Positions 44,076 to 53,119 of a DNA stretch of 61,517 bases are shown in pieces (positions within the stretch are counted from its first letter, which is position 1; each line of letters begins with the position of its first letter). Both the position numbers and the translations under genes were made by a program. The stretch covers positions 105,540-167,056 of the forward strand of contig PLAH01000039.1 of assembly GCA_003134045.1 (NCBI GenBank), given 5' to 3'. The notes below the pieces were generated by a model that searched no databases, had not been told where the DNA came from, and worked only from the letters and a program-made list of their open reading frames with translations. The stretch comes from Gammaproteobacteria bacterium (GTDB taxonomy: Bacteria > Pseudomonadota > Gammaproteobacteria > Steroidobacterales > Steroidobacteraceae).

Positions 44076-45542
44076 CTACTGCAGCGTCGCTTGAGTGAAC
44101 ACGGTGCCGGGCACGTTGTAATAAGGAATCGACTGCACCGGCTGGTACGTGTCGCTGAACCCGTTGACGCTCAAGGTGACGGCGCCGCTCTGGTGCACTT
44201 GCACGGTCGCCCACGCGTAATAGCGGTCCGTCGGGTTGGCTTCGTTGGCCGGCTCGAGGCAGACGCTGGCGCTGCCCGGGCAGGTACCCGTCAGCTTGTC
44301 GTCGAACGGCGAACCGCCCGATCCCACGATCACTTGGAAGGGCTTGTTCGGGGACGGCGAGGCCGTGGTATCGGTGAGCTGCTGCACGTTCACCGTATGC
44401 TCGTGTCCCGAGAAGTACGTCGCGTTGTACTGCGCCAGCACGTGGATGAACTGTTGCACGAGCGCGTGGTTGGTATTCGAATCGAGGCCACCCGCCGCAG
44501 TGGTGCCGCCCGCCGCGTAGTTGTAGGTCTGGGCCGGCTTGTGGCCGAACACGAAGAACTTGGTGGCGACCCCCGCGCTGCTGCCGCGGGTTTGAGCGGC
44601 TGCAAAATCGGACGCAAGCCAGGCGGCCGGCGCCGTATTGTCCGAGCCGGACGGATCGGTGTTGACGATGGCGAAATGCAGCAGCGGGCCGTTGGCGCCC
44701 GAGGGCAAGGTCGATTGAATATCGAAGGAATACGACAGATACGCCTGACTGGTGGTGAGCGGCCCGTTGTTGCCGCCGGGCTGCGGCGCGGAAGCCGTGG
44801 TCAGACCGTTGACGTTCGACACGTTCGCCGCCGGGATCTTGGTCACGGTGGAGAATCGCTGGTTGGTGACCAGATCCTCGATGAGATCGCCCATGTTGGC
44901 GATGAACGCCGACTCGTTGGCCGCATACGCGTGCTTGGTGCTAGGGCTCAAGGTGCAGTTCGGATTGTTGGCCGGGGCCGCTGCGTAAGGCGATGCCGTG
45001 GGGCTGCACTGGGTCTCGTGGTTGCCCGGCACCGGAATGACGTACGTGCCGGTGTTGAACAACGGCGCGACCATGCCGCGCCAGAACGCGTATTGAATAT
45101 ATTCGAACACGAAGTCCGGGCTCACATTGGTGGCGGGCGTATTCCAGGTGTTGGGGAGCGTCGCTGCCGCCTGACCGTTGATGTTGGTGGTCGACCACGT
45201 CGCCGGGGGCACCGGCGTGCCGTAGCCGTAGATCATGTCGCCGTTGAAGAACAGCAGCTGCGGTTTCTGCGCCTGCACGTTGCGCAGGATCTCGGAAAAC
45301 GCCTGCGTGTTCTGCAGCCACTGATGGTCCTGCGGCAGGATGCTGCCCGAGAACTGCGGGATCAGCTGCGTGGCATCGGGAGCCGCGTTGTCCTGGCGGC
45401 TGTCGCCCACGGTCGCGAAACTGAAAATCACCGGATCGCTGGCGTGTGCCGCCGGGCTCAATGCGAGCGCACTCAGGGCGATCGCGCCGATGGTCATGGC
45501 TGAAGTGACGCGGCTCGCGCGCTTGAAATCCCAATTCGACAT
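44076..45542 (-). CDS. Secreted calcineurin-like metallophosphoesterase
   Basis: This 488-residue protein has a signal peptide (ending SPAAHASDP) and all metallophosphoesterase motifs in order: FATVGDSRQDN, LFFNGDMIYG, VIPVPGNHETQ, KFFVFGHKPAQ and TYFSGHEHTVNV. It should act on phosphate mono- or diesters in the periplasm or outside. GGGGAG lies 7 bases before ATG 45542. The C-terminus ends in a small beta domain. It lies between a secreted protein and the PEP-CTERM protein on the same strand. Confidence 0.9.
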   Translation of the reverse strand: MSNWDFKRASRVTSAMTIGAIALSALALSPAAHASDPVIFSFATVGDSRQDNAAPDATQLIPQFSGSILPQDHQWLQNTQAFSEILRNVQAQKPQLLFFNGDMIYGYGTPVPPATWSTTNINGQAAATLPNTWNTPATNVSPDFVFEYIQYAFWRGMVAPLFNTGTYVIPVPGNHETQCSPTASPYAAAPANNPNCTLSPSTKHAYAANESAFIANMGDLIEDLVTNQRFSTVTKIPAANVSNVNGLTTASAPQPGGNNGPLTTSQAYLSYSFDIQSTLPSGANGPLLHFAIVNTDPSGSDNTAPAAWLASDFAAAQTRGSSAGVATKFFVFGHKPAQTYNYAAGGTTAAGGLDSNTNHALVQQFIHVLAQYNATYFSGHEHTVNVQQLTDTTASPSPNKPFQVIVGSGGSPFDDKLTGTCPGSASVCLEPANEANPTDRYYAWATVQVHQSGAVTLSVNGFSDTYQPVQSIPYYNVPGTVFTQATLQ

Positions 45543-45688
45543 TCGATTTGCTCCCCGGCAGGTTTCGACGACTCATCCCTTGGCTGACCCGGCGATCACC
45601 GGCAACCGCCCGCCATCCTAGGGGCGCCACATCACTGGCGTCTTACACAATTAAGACGGTTCGCTAACACGGGGCGCCGGGCCGGCCG

Positions 45689-46147
45689 TCAGAGCGGGTG
45701 GCAGGTGACCGAATACGTTGCGCCGGACGCGGGATCCATGCCCACCCAGTTGCCCACTTCGATCACGTGTTCCGGAAAGACGGTGGTGATTTGTTGGTCC
45801 GTCACCGCTTGCTTCATTCCGTTCTCATAATAGAACCCGCTCAAGCGGGTGACGCAGCGGACGATCCGCGGGTCGTGGCTGGTCAGGACGACGGTGTAGA
45901 TGATTTCCTCGTTGTTGTAGCCCGCGAGCGCCCATTTGGCCTGGCTCACCACGTTGATCGGACTTGCGGGGCCGCTCATCGCCGGCCCCCCGTTCGGAAC
46001 GGCGGCCGAGATGACCGGGACGATCGGAAATTTCTCGGGCGGCATGACGAGCCCGGCCGGCGGCGCGGCGGCGGGCGGCGGGTCATCGTCGGCCATGCAG
46101 GCCACGCTCGCGAGGATGAGAACCAGACACCAGGTGACATGCCACAT
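45689..46147 (-). CDS. Small secreted protein or lipoprotein of unknown function
   Basis: The product has 152 residues from ATG 46147, which has GAGGA 8 bases upstream; an in-frame TTG at 46162 is less likely. The N-terminus MWHVTWCLVLILASVACMAD could be a signal peptide or a weak lipobox at SVAC. A proline/alanine-rich stretch follows, then a folded part with two cysteines (IVRCVTRLSGFYYENG; YSVTCHPL). No family is recognised. It lies 24 bases after the mono-haem gene and 146 bases before the phosphoesterase gene. Confidence 0.65.
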   Translation of the reverse strand: MWHVTWCLVLILASVACMADDDPPPAAAPPAGLVMPPEKFPIVPVISAAVPNGGPAMSGPASPINVVSQAKWALAGYNNEEIIYTVVLTSHDPRIVRCVTRLSGFYYENGMKQAVTDQQITTVFPEHVIEVGNWVGMDPASGATYSVTCHPL

Positions 46148-46171
46148 ATCGAGATTCCTCAAGTTCCAGGG

Positions 46172-47785
46172 TCAATCTTGTGCGAGCGGCGTGCCCAGCG
46201 CGGCGAAGCCTGCAGCGAGGCCCGACATGGCGACGTTCGGCGCCCGGCCCGCCGACACGCGGGACGGACCGGTGTCTACCGCCGCGCCGTCGATCGATGC
46301 CCGGGGCGCCAACGCGCGGGACGGACCGCTGTCCACCGCCGTACCGTCGGTCGATGCCTGGGCCACCGATGCGCGGCGCTTCGCCTTCGACAGCGACCAG
46401 ACGAAGTCGAGGGGCAGCAGCGGCGAGGCGCTGTGCCCGAGGTCGGCCTCCGCCCGAAACCACTCCGCCTGCGGCACCCCGACGAATCCCCGGCGCTCCG
46501 CGACGCCGCGCGTGCTGCCGCCGCGGTCGCGGTCACTATCGCCATCGCCATTGCTAGCGCCGCGCGTGCTGCCGCCGCTGGCGCGGTCACTGTTGCCATC
46601 GCCATTGCTGGCGCCGCGCGTGCTGCCGCCGCTGTCGCGGTCACTGTTGCCATCGCCATTGCTGGCGCCGCTGGCGCCGCCGTTGCCGTCGCCATTGCCG
46701 CTGTCATTGCCATCGCCAGTACCAGTGCTGCCGCCGCCGCCGCCGTTGCCGCTGGCCAAGATCGGCAATCGAACCGGCTGGTCGTTCCGCACACCGATGG
46801 CCGAGCGCGCGTGACAGGTGATGCACGAAGCGCTCGACTGCATGCCGGTTTCCAGTGCGGAATTGCCCAGCAATCGAGGCCGGCCCTGCGAATCGACGAA
46901 ACCGGTCAAGGTCCCCCGGAGGCGATAATTCTGCCAGACCGTACCCGCAAGTCCGAGGCCGAGCGGCACTCGATTGCAGTCCGGGGCCGCTCGGCCGCAC
47001 GCGAACGTGTCGCGCGAAGGCAGCTTCCAGCCCTCTCCCGCCGCTGCGTTGTCTACATGCTCGAACGTTGCCCAGAACCAGGTGGGCAGGTCCTTGGTGG
47101 CGATATGCAACGCGATCAAACCGTACAATTTCCGGCTTCCATCCGGGAGTACGACCTCGACGGTGTGGTAGCGAGATCTCTCCTGCTCGGTGATCGGACG
47201 CCATTTGGCCTTGACCTGTTGGGCGGTGGACGGAAACGCGACCGGACGCCCTTGCCGGTAGCGTTCCATTTGATCGTCCAGGCAGTAGAGCCGGGCGGCG
47301 CGAATGTAGTCGTAGACGCTGCGGTTCATATGAATTTCCGTCAGACGTTCGCCGCCGATCAGCGGCTCACTGACCGGGACCATGACGCCGCCCACGATGT
47401 GCTTGAGGTTGGGGAAATCGCTCGGCGACACCGACTCGAACCGCAGGGCCGCCGGCAGAGCCGTGGGCGCCGAGCCCGCCTCGTGCCAGGGCCCCGGATC
47501 GGCGCCGCGCGCCAAATAGACCTCGTTGGCGTCCTTCCAGGCTTCCCACACCACCGGGCGATCCGCGCCGAATCGGGCCGAACGATCCGCCGCGCGCGTC
47601 AGTGGGTCGGCCGGCCAGTTGAGGGCGACGAACAGTCGCCACGCGTACTCGTCGCTGCGCTCCGCCGCCATGGCGCCGCCGCCGGCCACGGCCCAGGCAC
47701 CGGGGCTCTCACGGGAGTTCGCCAGCGGACTTGCGAGGGCGGCGAGCGACATCACCGACACCTTGATTGCGCTCCGGCGACTCAT
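46172..47785 (-). CDS. Mono-haem c-type protein with tandem-repeat insert
   Basis: This 537-residue exported protein (MSRRSAIKVSVMSLAALASP signal) has a large N-terminal domain with RLFVALNWPADPLTRAADRS, LYGLIALHIATKDLPTWFWA and a single haem site CITCH at ~325. This pattern occurs in uncharacterised cytochrome-like proteins. After the haem comes Gly/Asn/Asp/Ser repeats (three 18-residue units, ASNGDGNSDRASGGSTRG type), then two ~19-residue repeats (DGTAVDSGPSRALAPR / DGAAVDTGPSRVSAGR). It lies 52 bases after the di-haem peroxidase gene. Function is unknown; electron transfer with that peroxidase is plausible. Confidence 0.75.
   Translation of the reverse strand: MSRRSAIKVSVMSLAALASPLANSRESPGAWAVAGGGAMAAERSDEYAWRLFVALNWPADPLTRAADRSARFGADRPVVWEAWKDANEVYLARGADPGPWHEAGSAPTALPAALRFESVSPSDFPNLKHIVGGVMVPVSEPLIGGERLTEIHMNRSVYDYIRAARLYCLDDQMERYRQGRPVAFPSTAQQVKAKWRPITEQERSRYHTVEVVLPDGSRKLYGLIALHIATKDLPTWFWATFEHVDNAAAGEGWKLPSRDTFACGRAAPDCNRVPLGLGLAGTVWQNYRLRGTLTGFVDSQGRPRLLGNSALETGMQSSASCITCHARSAIGVRNDQPVRLPILASGNGGGGGSTGTGDGNDSGNGDGNGGASGASNGDGNSDRDSGGSTRGASNGDGNSDRASGGSTRGASNGDGDSDRDRGGSTRGVAERRGFVGVPQAEWFRAEADLGHSASPLLPLDFVWSLSKAKRRASVAQASTDGTAVDSGPSRALAPRASIDGAAVDTGPSRVSAGRAPNVAMSGLAAGFAALGTPLAQD
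46506..46667. repeat. Three 54-bp tandem repeats inside the mono-haem protein gene
   Basis: The units are 46506-46559, 46560-46613 and 46614-46667. Units 2 and 3 are nearly identical; unit 1 has a few changes. Each encodes 18 residues, so copy changes keep the frame. The flanking Gly/Asn/Asp-rich DNA shows shorter, degenerate versions. Confidence 0.9.
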
Positions 47786-47837
47786 GACAGATCCATCGGC
47801 CCGCCGGCCCGGATTCGCCCGGCAACGAGGTGCGACC

Positions 47838-49136
47838 TCATTTCCCGGAATATCCGTCGGTCAATGTCTGCAAGAATGCGATGATGTCGTCGATGTCCGA
47901 CTCGGTGAGCGCGGGGGCGGCGCCCGGGTCGCGGTCGAGCGGCGGGTCGCGATCGACGTTGTTGGGGATACTGCGCGGCATGTCGTCGAATTTGTGCACG
48001 CTGCCATCCGGATTTCGCGCGTAGTACCTTTCGGGAAAGAGGTCGCGCTCGTTATAGAAGTGCAGCACCTCACGCAACGACGTGAACACGCCGTTGTGAA
48101 AATACGCGTCGCGGATCGCGGTGTTGCGCACGCTGGGTGAGCGAAAGAAGCCGCAGAACTCATGCTTCTCGGTCATGTCCTGGCGCAAGGGTCCGCACAA
48201 TCCCAGATCGTAATAATTCGGATCGGCATTGGCCGGAAGACGTGGATTGCGCGGCACGCCGACATTGACGAAATCGTAATCCGTAAAGGGCGGCGGCCTG
48301 CCGGCGCGCGTCACGCCGAGATGACAACTGGCGCAATTGCCCTTCGCGGGATCTTTGAACAAGGAGACGCCGCGCTCCTCCTGTTCCGTGAGCTCGAGCT
48401 CGCCCCGCAGGAATGCGTCGTAGCGGCTGCTGAACGGATAAAACTCCTCGGGGATCTGCTGGAACGCCTCGAGCACGAGCAAGGCGGCCGCGTAGGCACG
48501 CTGCGGATCCGAGAAAATGTCCGCGCCGAATGCCGCCCGAAACTGCGCCGCGTAGGCGGTGTGGGCAAGCTTCGCGGCCACATCGGCCGGGCCGGCGTTG
48601 GCCATCTCATTGGCCGCCAGCAAAGGCAGCGCCGCCTGTTCGTGCAAGCTGCCGGCCCGGCCGTCCCAGGTAAAGCCGCCCACCGGGCCGACATCGCCGT
48701 CGAGGAACCGGTGTTGCTCGCTGAACGCCGGCGCGCCATGCAAATAACGCAGCGACGGCACCGCGCGCGTCGCCGGCTGCGCCATGTCCTTGCCGCCGAT
48801 CGCCAACGCTTTGCCGGGCGGCGGACCGTAGGCATACCGAGGATCATGACAGGTACCGCACGCGAGTTTTCCGGATGCGGAAAGCGTCGGATCGAAGAAC
48901 ATCAAGCGGCCGAGCGAGGCCATGACGGCGGCGGGCGGACTCTGGGCTTCAGGTGCCAGCCGCGCGGCCGGTGACGCAACGGCAGGGCCCGGCACAACGG
49001 CAGGCCCCGGCGCCGCGACGGCCGCGCTCACGAGCAAAATGCCGAGCGGGAGCATCAGCCGACTCCCCCGGACAAACCAGCCTTTCACGAGGCGCAAACG
49101 ACCAAGCCCATCTGTTTTTCCATTGCCCCGCGACAC
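47838..49136 (-). CDS. Di-haem cytochrome-c peroxidase family protein (MauG/CcpA type)
   Basis: This 432-residue periplasmic protein has two haem c sites: LACGTCHDPRYAYGP at ~93-97 and GNCASCHLGVTRAG about 180 residues later. Other CCP features are GRLMFFDPTLSASG, GFTWDGRAGSLHEQAALPLL and SPSVRNTAIRDAYFHNGVF. Classical members reduce H2O2; MauG-like ones modify other proteins. The GTG start at 49136 gives a long N-terminus; the internal ATG at 49055 (MLPLGILLVSAAVAAP) starts the signal peptide and may be the true start. It is the first gene of the secreted operon. Confidence 0.9.
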   Translation of the reverse strand: MSRGNGKTDGLGRLRLVKGWFVRGSRLMLPLGILLVSAAVAAPGPAVVPGPAVASPAARLAPEAQSPPAAVMASLGRLMFFDPTLSASGKLACGTCHDPRYAYGPPPGKALAIGGKDMAQPATRAVPSLRYLHGAPAFSEQHRFLDGDVGPVGGFTWDGRAGSLHEQAALPLLAANEMANAGPADVAAKLAHTAYAAQFRAAFGADIFSDPQRAYAAALLVLEAFQQIPEEFYPFSSRYDAFLRGELELTEQEERGVSLFKDPAKGNCASCHLGVTRAGRPPPFTDYDFVNVGVPRNPRLPANADPNYYDLGLCGPLRQDMTEKHEFCGFFRSPSVRNTAIRDAYFHNGVFTSLREVLHFYNERDLFPERYYARNPDGSVHKFDDMPRSIPNNVDRDPPLDRDPGAAPALTESDIDDIIAFLQTLTDGYSGK

Positions 49137-49434
49137 GTGCTGCGCCCTCTACGGCGACCCAAGGGCCGCTAGGCTAAGGCGGGATTGTGAATGCGGCGTG
49201 ACTGTGGACCCACCGGGGTGCGGATCCGGTGCGAATCCGCGTACGCGGTTGCCGCCCGCGCGGACGCGGCGACGGCGCCGCGCCGGCCACGGGCTCCTCG
49301 CCAGAATCACGGGCTCCTCATCGGAAAATGACGAGCGACGCGTTTAACGATTGACAGAGTCAGGCGAAGGGGGCGATATGGGTGCGCACCGGCTGCGAAG
49401 CGCGGACGGCATAACTCACATCGGGGGGCGCGCG
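49137..49434. other. Intergenic region with divergent promoters
   Basis: About 300 bases lie between the peroxidase gene and the divergent GFA gene. They are very GC-rich and contain GGTGCGAATCCGC near 49228, which loosely recalls a cobalamin-riboswitch core, but no full structure was found. No gene is supported. Confidence 0.4.
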
Positions 49435-49869
49435 ATGGTCAATGAAACGGTTTACGAGGGCCGCTGCTTTTGCGGCGCAGTGCAATTCGAAGTGTCCGGC
49501 ACGCCGGTCGCCATGGGCTACTGCCATTGCGATTCCTGCCGCCACTGGTCCGCCGGGCCGGTCAACGCGTTTACCTTGTGGAAACCCGACGCCCTCAAGG
49601 TCACGCAGGGCGGCGACCGAATCGACACTTTCAACAAGACCCCGATCAGCTATCGCAAGTGGTGCAAGCAGTGTGGCGGCCATCTGTTCACGGAACACCC
49701 CACGATGGGGCTCGTGGACGTCTACGCCGCGATGATCCCCACCCTGTCCTTCGAGCCGGGCGTGCACGTGAACTATCAGGAAGCGGTCCTGCACATTCAC
49801 GACGGCAAACCCAAAATGAAGGATATGCCGAAGGAAATGGGCGGCTCGGGCGTCACGCTGCCGGAGTAG
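49435..49869 (+). CDS. GFA-family zinc-binding protein
   Basis: This 144-residue protein carries the GFA motifs GRCFCGAVQFEVSG, GYCHCDSCRHWSAG and KWCKQCGGHLF (PF04828), each with the zinc cysteines. ATG 49435 follows a GGGGGG run at a normal distance; the frame is open to 49351. It differs clearly from the other GFA protein at 21833-22348, which has a longer C-terminus. The reaction is unproven for most of this family. Confidence 0.88.
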   Translation: MVNETVYEGRCFCGAVQFEVSGTPVAMGYCHCDSCRHWSAGPVNAFTLWKPDALKVTQGGDRIDTFNKTPISYRKWCKQCGGHLFTEHPTMGLVDVYAAMIPTLSFEPGVHVNYQEAVLHIHDGKPKMKDMPKEMGGSGVTLPE

Positions 49870-49987
49870 CCACCGCGGCGCGGCCTACGCCGGGATGGGC
49901 GGCCGCAGCTGAACGATGTACGGCGTATTTTTGTATGCAGCACTTCGGGCTCTATTGCTGTTCATCTTTGAGTCGCCCCGAAGCTTC

Positions 49988-50159
49988 AGTCGATATCGAC
50001 GGTCATCACGGAGGATGCCATGCCGGTGAGCTTGGTTGCCTGCTGTCGGACGAATTCGGCTATTCGGGAAACGACGGCCTTCTCTCGTGCTTCGTACAGC
50101 GTCTCGGCGGCCTGTCGTTCGGCGGCTTCGAGTGCGACCGTTCCGAGCCTCCCCGTCAA
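49988..50159 (-). pseudogene. C-terminal gene fragment of unknown family
   Basis: From a TTG at 50159 the frame reads LTGRLGTVALEAAERQAAET and LYEAREKAVVSRIAEFVRQQ, and ends SVMTVDID. The amphipathic, Ala/Glu/Arg-rich pattern looks like genuine coding sequence. Its upstream part is missing exactly where the neighbouring toxin remnant (plus strand) begins. The family is unknown. It might also be a short complete ORF, which I consider less likely. Confidence 0.4.
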
Positions 50160-50160
50160 C

Positions 50161-50298
50161 CGTATCGCCCGTTTCCTGTTTTATATTCGTAGCGGCGAGA
50201 TGATCGCCCTGCATGGATTCATCAAGAAGACGCAGAAGACGCCAGCAGCTGATTTGGAGTTGGCACGGAAACGGATGAAAGAGGTCACAGGATCATGA
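50161..50298 (+). pseudogene. RelE/HigB-type toxin, C-terminal remnant
   Basis: The frame VNRIARFLFYIRSGEMIALH, GFIKKTQKTPAADLELARKR is the C-terminal half of a RelE/HigB (PF05973) toxin, including the GFIKKTQKTP signature. The N-terminal half is missing; upstream residues in the same frame are unrelated. It ends at TGA overlapping the antitoxin ATG (ATGA), the normal toxin-first HigBA arrangement. Confidence 0.75.
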
Positions 50299-50582
50299 GC
50301 AAAAAGCGCAATCTTCATATCGGAAGCAGTCTCGATGATTTCCTTAAAGAGGAAGGCGTCTTCGAGGAACTTCAGGTCCAGGCGATCAAGGAAGTCGTCG
50401 CGTGGCAGCTTGAGGACGCGATGAAAAAAAGGCGCGTCTCCAAGGCAGGCGTGGCCAAGCTCCTGCATACAAGCCGCACACAGGTTAACCGTCTGCTCGA
50501 TCCGTCGAGCGATATCACGCTTTCAAGTTTGCAGCGCGCCGCCGCGCTAGTTGGGCGGCAGGTGCGGCTAGAGCTGGTTTGA
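50295..50582 (+). CDS. XRE-family (HigA-like) antitoxin
   Basis: This 95-residue DNA-binding protein has the helix-turn-helix VSKAGVAKLLHTSRTQVNRL LD-type motif (residues ~50-70) followed by SLQRAAALVGRQVRLELV. It is the antitoxin of the HigBA/RelBE pair whose toxin just upstream is truncated. It appears intact and could still repress its promoter or neutralise related toxins elsewhere, an orphan antitoxin. Confidence 0.85.
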   Translation: MSKKRNLHIGSSLDDFLKEEGVFEELQVQAIKEVVAWQLEDAMKKRRVSKAGVAKLLHTSRTQVNRLLDPSSDITLSSLQRAAALVGRQVRLELV

Positions 50583-50597
50583 GTTGAGAATAAGGGA

Positions 50598-50711
50598 ATG
50601 GTGGTGGGTCTCGTGCGTGACAACTTGGCGCGCGAGGCACTGAAGCCGCGCGTTACCTATCTCGTCCATGGCGGGGGTGAGCTACAGCTCTTCATGGCGC
50701 GCCGCTCGTGA
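50598..50711 (+). other. Short ORF, possible C-terminal relic
   Basis: A 37-codon frame (MVVGLVRDNLAREALKPRVT then YLVHGGGELQLFMARRS) follows the antitoxin by 15 bases. The composition is protein-like, reminiscent of the last strands of a methyltransferase, but too short to assign. It may be a relic. Confidence 0.25.
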
Positions 50712-50777
50712 CATGCCGAGCTCGGAATTACGTTGGCGACCAACGTTGCTACGGACCATTCAACTACTCTACGGTCG

Positions 50778-53063
50778 CTATCGTTGGCCTTCATCCCGGC
50801 TCAAGATCCACAGCGCCGCCGGCAACGCCGTGAAGTCCGCCAACAGCGCAAGGACAAAGGCCGATGCCGACACCGTGCCGAACTGACGCATCGGCGGCAG
50901 ATCCGAGAGCGCCAGCGCCAGAAAGCCGCTGGCGTTGATGAGCGTGGCGAAGACGATCGGCCGCCCCGCGGTCAGCATGGCGTGGCGCAGCGCACTGGCC
51001 GTTGAGCCGCCTGCACGACCTTCTTGCAGGTGATAGAAAAAATGCACCTGATCGTTTTCGGTCGCTCCCAGCACGGTCGACCCGATGAGAATGGTGGCGA
51101 TGTTGAGGGGAATACCCGCCGTGCGCATGACGATGAACACGGACAGGATGGCGAAAAACGAGGGAATCATCGTCATCAGCCGCGCGGACGGACTGCGGAA
51201 CACGATCAGGAACGCAACGAATATCACGCTGGCGGTCAGCGCGAAACTCTGCGTGAGCGTAGGCAGGAGGCGCTCCGTAATCCTCCCCGACAGCACACCC
51301 TTACCGGCGAGGCGGCCGCGCACCGCGCGCAGCGCCGGATCGCCGGCCTGCACGTCGCTCCAGGTCTGCTCGACGAATTTGCGCATCGCGCCCGCCGGCC
51401 CGAACAACTCGCCGCGGCCGCGGATGGAGAGCCGTACGCTGGCGAGATTCGTGATGTCCACGTAGCTGCGCGCGCCGGGTTCGGTCAGTAAGATCTGCTC
51501 GAGATCGCCGGCCAGTTTGGGCCACGCGGCCGCCATCGTCGGCAACTGATCCGAGCCGGACGCCACGTAGCGTGCCCATCGCAGCACCGAGGTGGGACCG
51601 TCGACTGAATCGACGCCCTTGTGCTGCTCGAGTCGTTGCGTCAACAGCTCCACGCCGCGCAGAAAGTCGGGGTCCAGCGCATGGCCGGGTGGCGTCTCGA
51701 GCCACAGATCGACCACGTCGAGGCCGTTCGTCTCCTGGAAGCGCCGGGTGTCCTGCGCCACGCGCTCGCTGGGATTGACGTAGGTCAACGCGTCGGTCTC
51801 GAGCGTGAGCGGTGCGAGCCTGCCGGGTATGCCGAACAGCGCGGCCGCTCCGCACAGCATGACGGCCACGGCACCTGCCACCAGCGGCCAGCGATAGCGG
51901 CGGGTGGCGGGCACCAGCCAATCGACGAAGCCGACAAACCATGTACCCTCGGCAAAGGAGCTCGCGCGCCGCGGGACGCGCAACAGAGACTGCAGCGCGG
52001 GGAAGAGCGTGAAGCAGCCGACCCAGGCCACGATCAATCCACACGCCGTCCACAGCCCCATCTCGCGCACGGGGCGAATCTCGGAGACCGCCAGGGCGGC
52101 AAAGCCGACCGCGGTCGCGAACATCGAGGCGGTGCAGGGCAGGAATTTGTTGGCCAGCGCGCGCGCGTGATGCTCGAGCAAGGTCGCCGTGTCATCCGGT
52201 TCCATGTACCTGGAATGAATGTAGACCAGCGTCGCCGTGGTCGTCACCATGACGGTCAGCGGCACCAGGGTGGACACCACGCTGTTGGTCCAGTCAAAGA
52301 GGTGGCCCAGTCCCACCGCCATCGCGACCACGGCGCCCAAGGTGAGAATGATGGCGGTCAGCGCGCGCCAGGAGCGATAGACGATGAACACCAGCGTCAT
52401 CAGGAATATCCCGAAGAGCGGCATGAACTTCTTGGTCGATGCGCCGGTTTGTCGTTCCAACCAGGCATCGAGCCACGGCGAACCGACACGCCGGATGGCG
52501 GTGAAGGGGTGCCCCGAGACATCGAGCGGCAGCACCAGCGCGTCGATCGCCGCCAGCGCGCGGTCCCGTTCGGCGGGCGACTTGACTTCGAGGTCGAGCG
52601 CAATGGCCACGTAGTGCTCACCCAGGAGCCCGGCCCGCCGGAACAGCGAGGTGCCGGTGGCGAAGGTTCGCAGGCGCTCGGCATCGTCCGCGCTGATCGC
52701 GGCAGGGGGACTCGATCGAAAGTAGATCGTCAGCAGGCTATGGGCCACAACCCGCGGGATCTTGTCGAGCTGGTACTCCAGTCGATCGGTACCTTGCAGC
52801 GCGGCAGGGCTCAAAGGATCCTTGGCGTCGAGGATGATGAGCGCTTGTTCGCCTTCCGGAAACACGCGCTCGAATTCGAGCGTAGCCTCTGCCGTCGGGT
52901 CGCCGGCCACGATCAGCCGATCGATGGACGTGTCGGTCGGTATCCGCGAGGCGCCGTAGATTCCGGCTGCGGTCAGGAGCAGGAACACGCCGACGATGGG
53001 ATACCGCCCCTGCAACACGCGGCCGAACAGCCGCAGCAGTGCGGGCGAGGCGAACATAGTCAT
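50778..53063 (-). CDS. MMPL-family RND transporter
   Basis: This 761-residue inner-membrane protein has two repeated halves, each with one helix, a large periplasmic loop and a five-helix bundle. Landmarks are GIYGASRIPTDTSIDRLIVA, VVSTLVPLTVMVTTTATLVY, SIFAT-like SMFATAVGFAALAVSEIRPV, and NIATILIGSTVLGATENDQV then FFYHLQEGR in the second half. MMPL proteins move lipids or hydrophobic molecules toward the outer envelope. It diverges from a PhnD-like secreted protein and a lipoprotein, 56 bases away, which may be partners. Confidence 0.88.
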   Translation of the reverse strand: MTMFASPALLRLFGRVLQGRYPIVGVFLLLTAAGIYGASRIPTDTSIDRLIVAGDPTAEATLEFERVFPEGEQALIILDAKDPLSPAALQGTDRLEYQLDKIPRVVAHSLLTIYFRSSPPAAISADDAERLRTFATGTSLFRRAGLLGEHYVAIALDLEVKSPAERDRALAAIDALVLPLDVSGHPFTAIRRVGSPWLDAWLERQTGASTKKFMPLFGIFLMTLVFIVYRSWRALTAIILTLGAVVAMAVGLGHLFDWTNSVVSTLVPLTVMVTTTATLVYIHSRYMEPDDTATLLEHHARALANKFLPCTASMFATAVGFAALAVSEIRPVREMGLWTACGLIVAWVGCFTLFPALQSLLRVPRRASSFAEGTWFVGFVDWLVPATRRYRWPLVAGAVAVMLCGAAALFGIPGRLAPLTLETDALTYVNPSERVAQDTRRFQETNGLDVVDLWLETPPGHALDPDFLRGVELLTQRLEQHKGVDSVDGPTSVLRWARYVASGSDQLPTMAAAWPKLAGDLEQILLTEPGARSYVDITNLASVRLSIRGRGELFGPAGAMRKFVEQTWSDVQAGDPALRAVRGRLAGKGVLSGRITERLLPTLTQSFALTASVIFVAFLIVFRSPSARLMTMIPSFFAILSVFIVMRTAGIPLNIATILIGSTVLGATENDQVHFFYHLQEGRAGGSTASALRHAMLTAGRPIVFATLINASGFLALALSDLPPMRQFGTVSASAFVLALLADFTALPAALWILSRDEGQR

Positions 53064-53119
53064 AAATCAACGCGCCTTTGCCGATCAGGTGGTCCCTTGG
53101 GAAGAGGTAATGATAGCCT

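Noticed and set aside
44091..47884. Very long plus-strand frames (470 and 728 codons) over the secreted operon
   Set aside because: They are antisense shadows of GC-rich genes: Arg/His/Ala-rich, without domains. The minus-strand frames carry haem and phosphoesterase motifs.
49180..49270. Possible cobalamin riboswitch (GGTGCGAATCCGC) before the GFA or peroxidase gene
   Set aside because: The rest of the conserved core and the receptor pairing are not found, and no B12-related gene follows.
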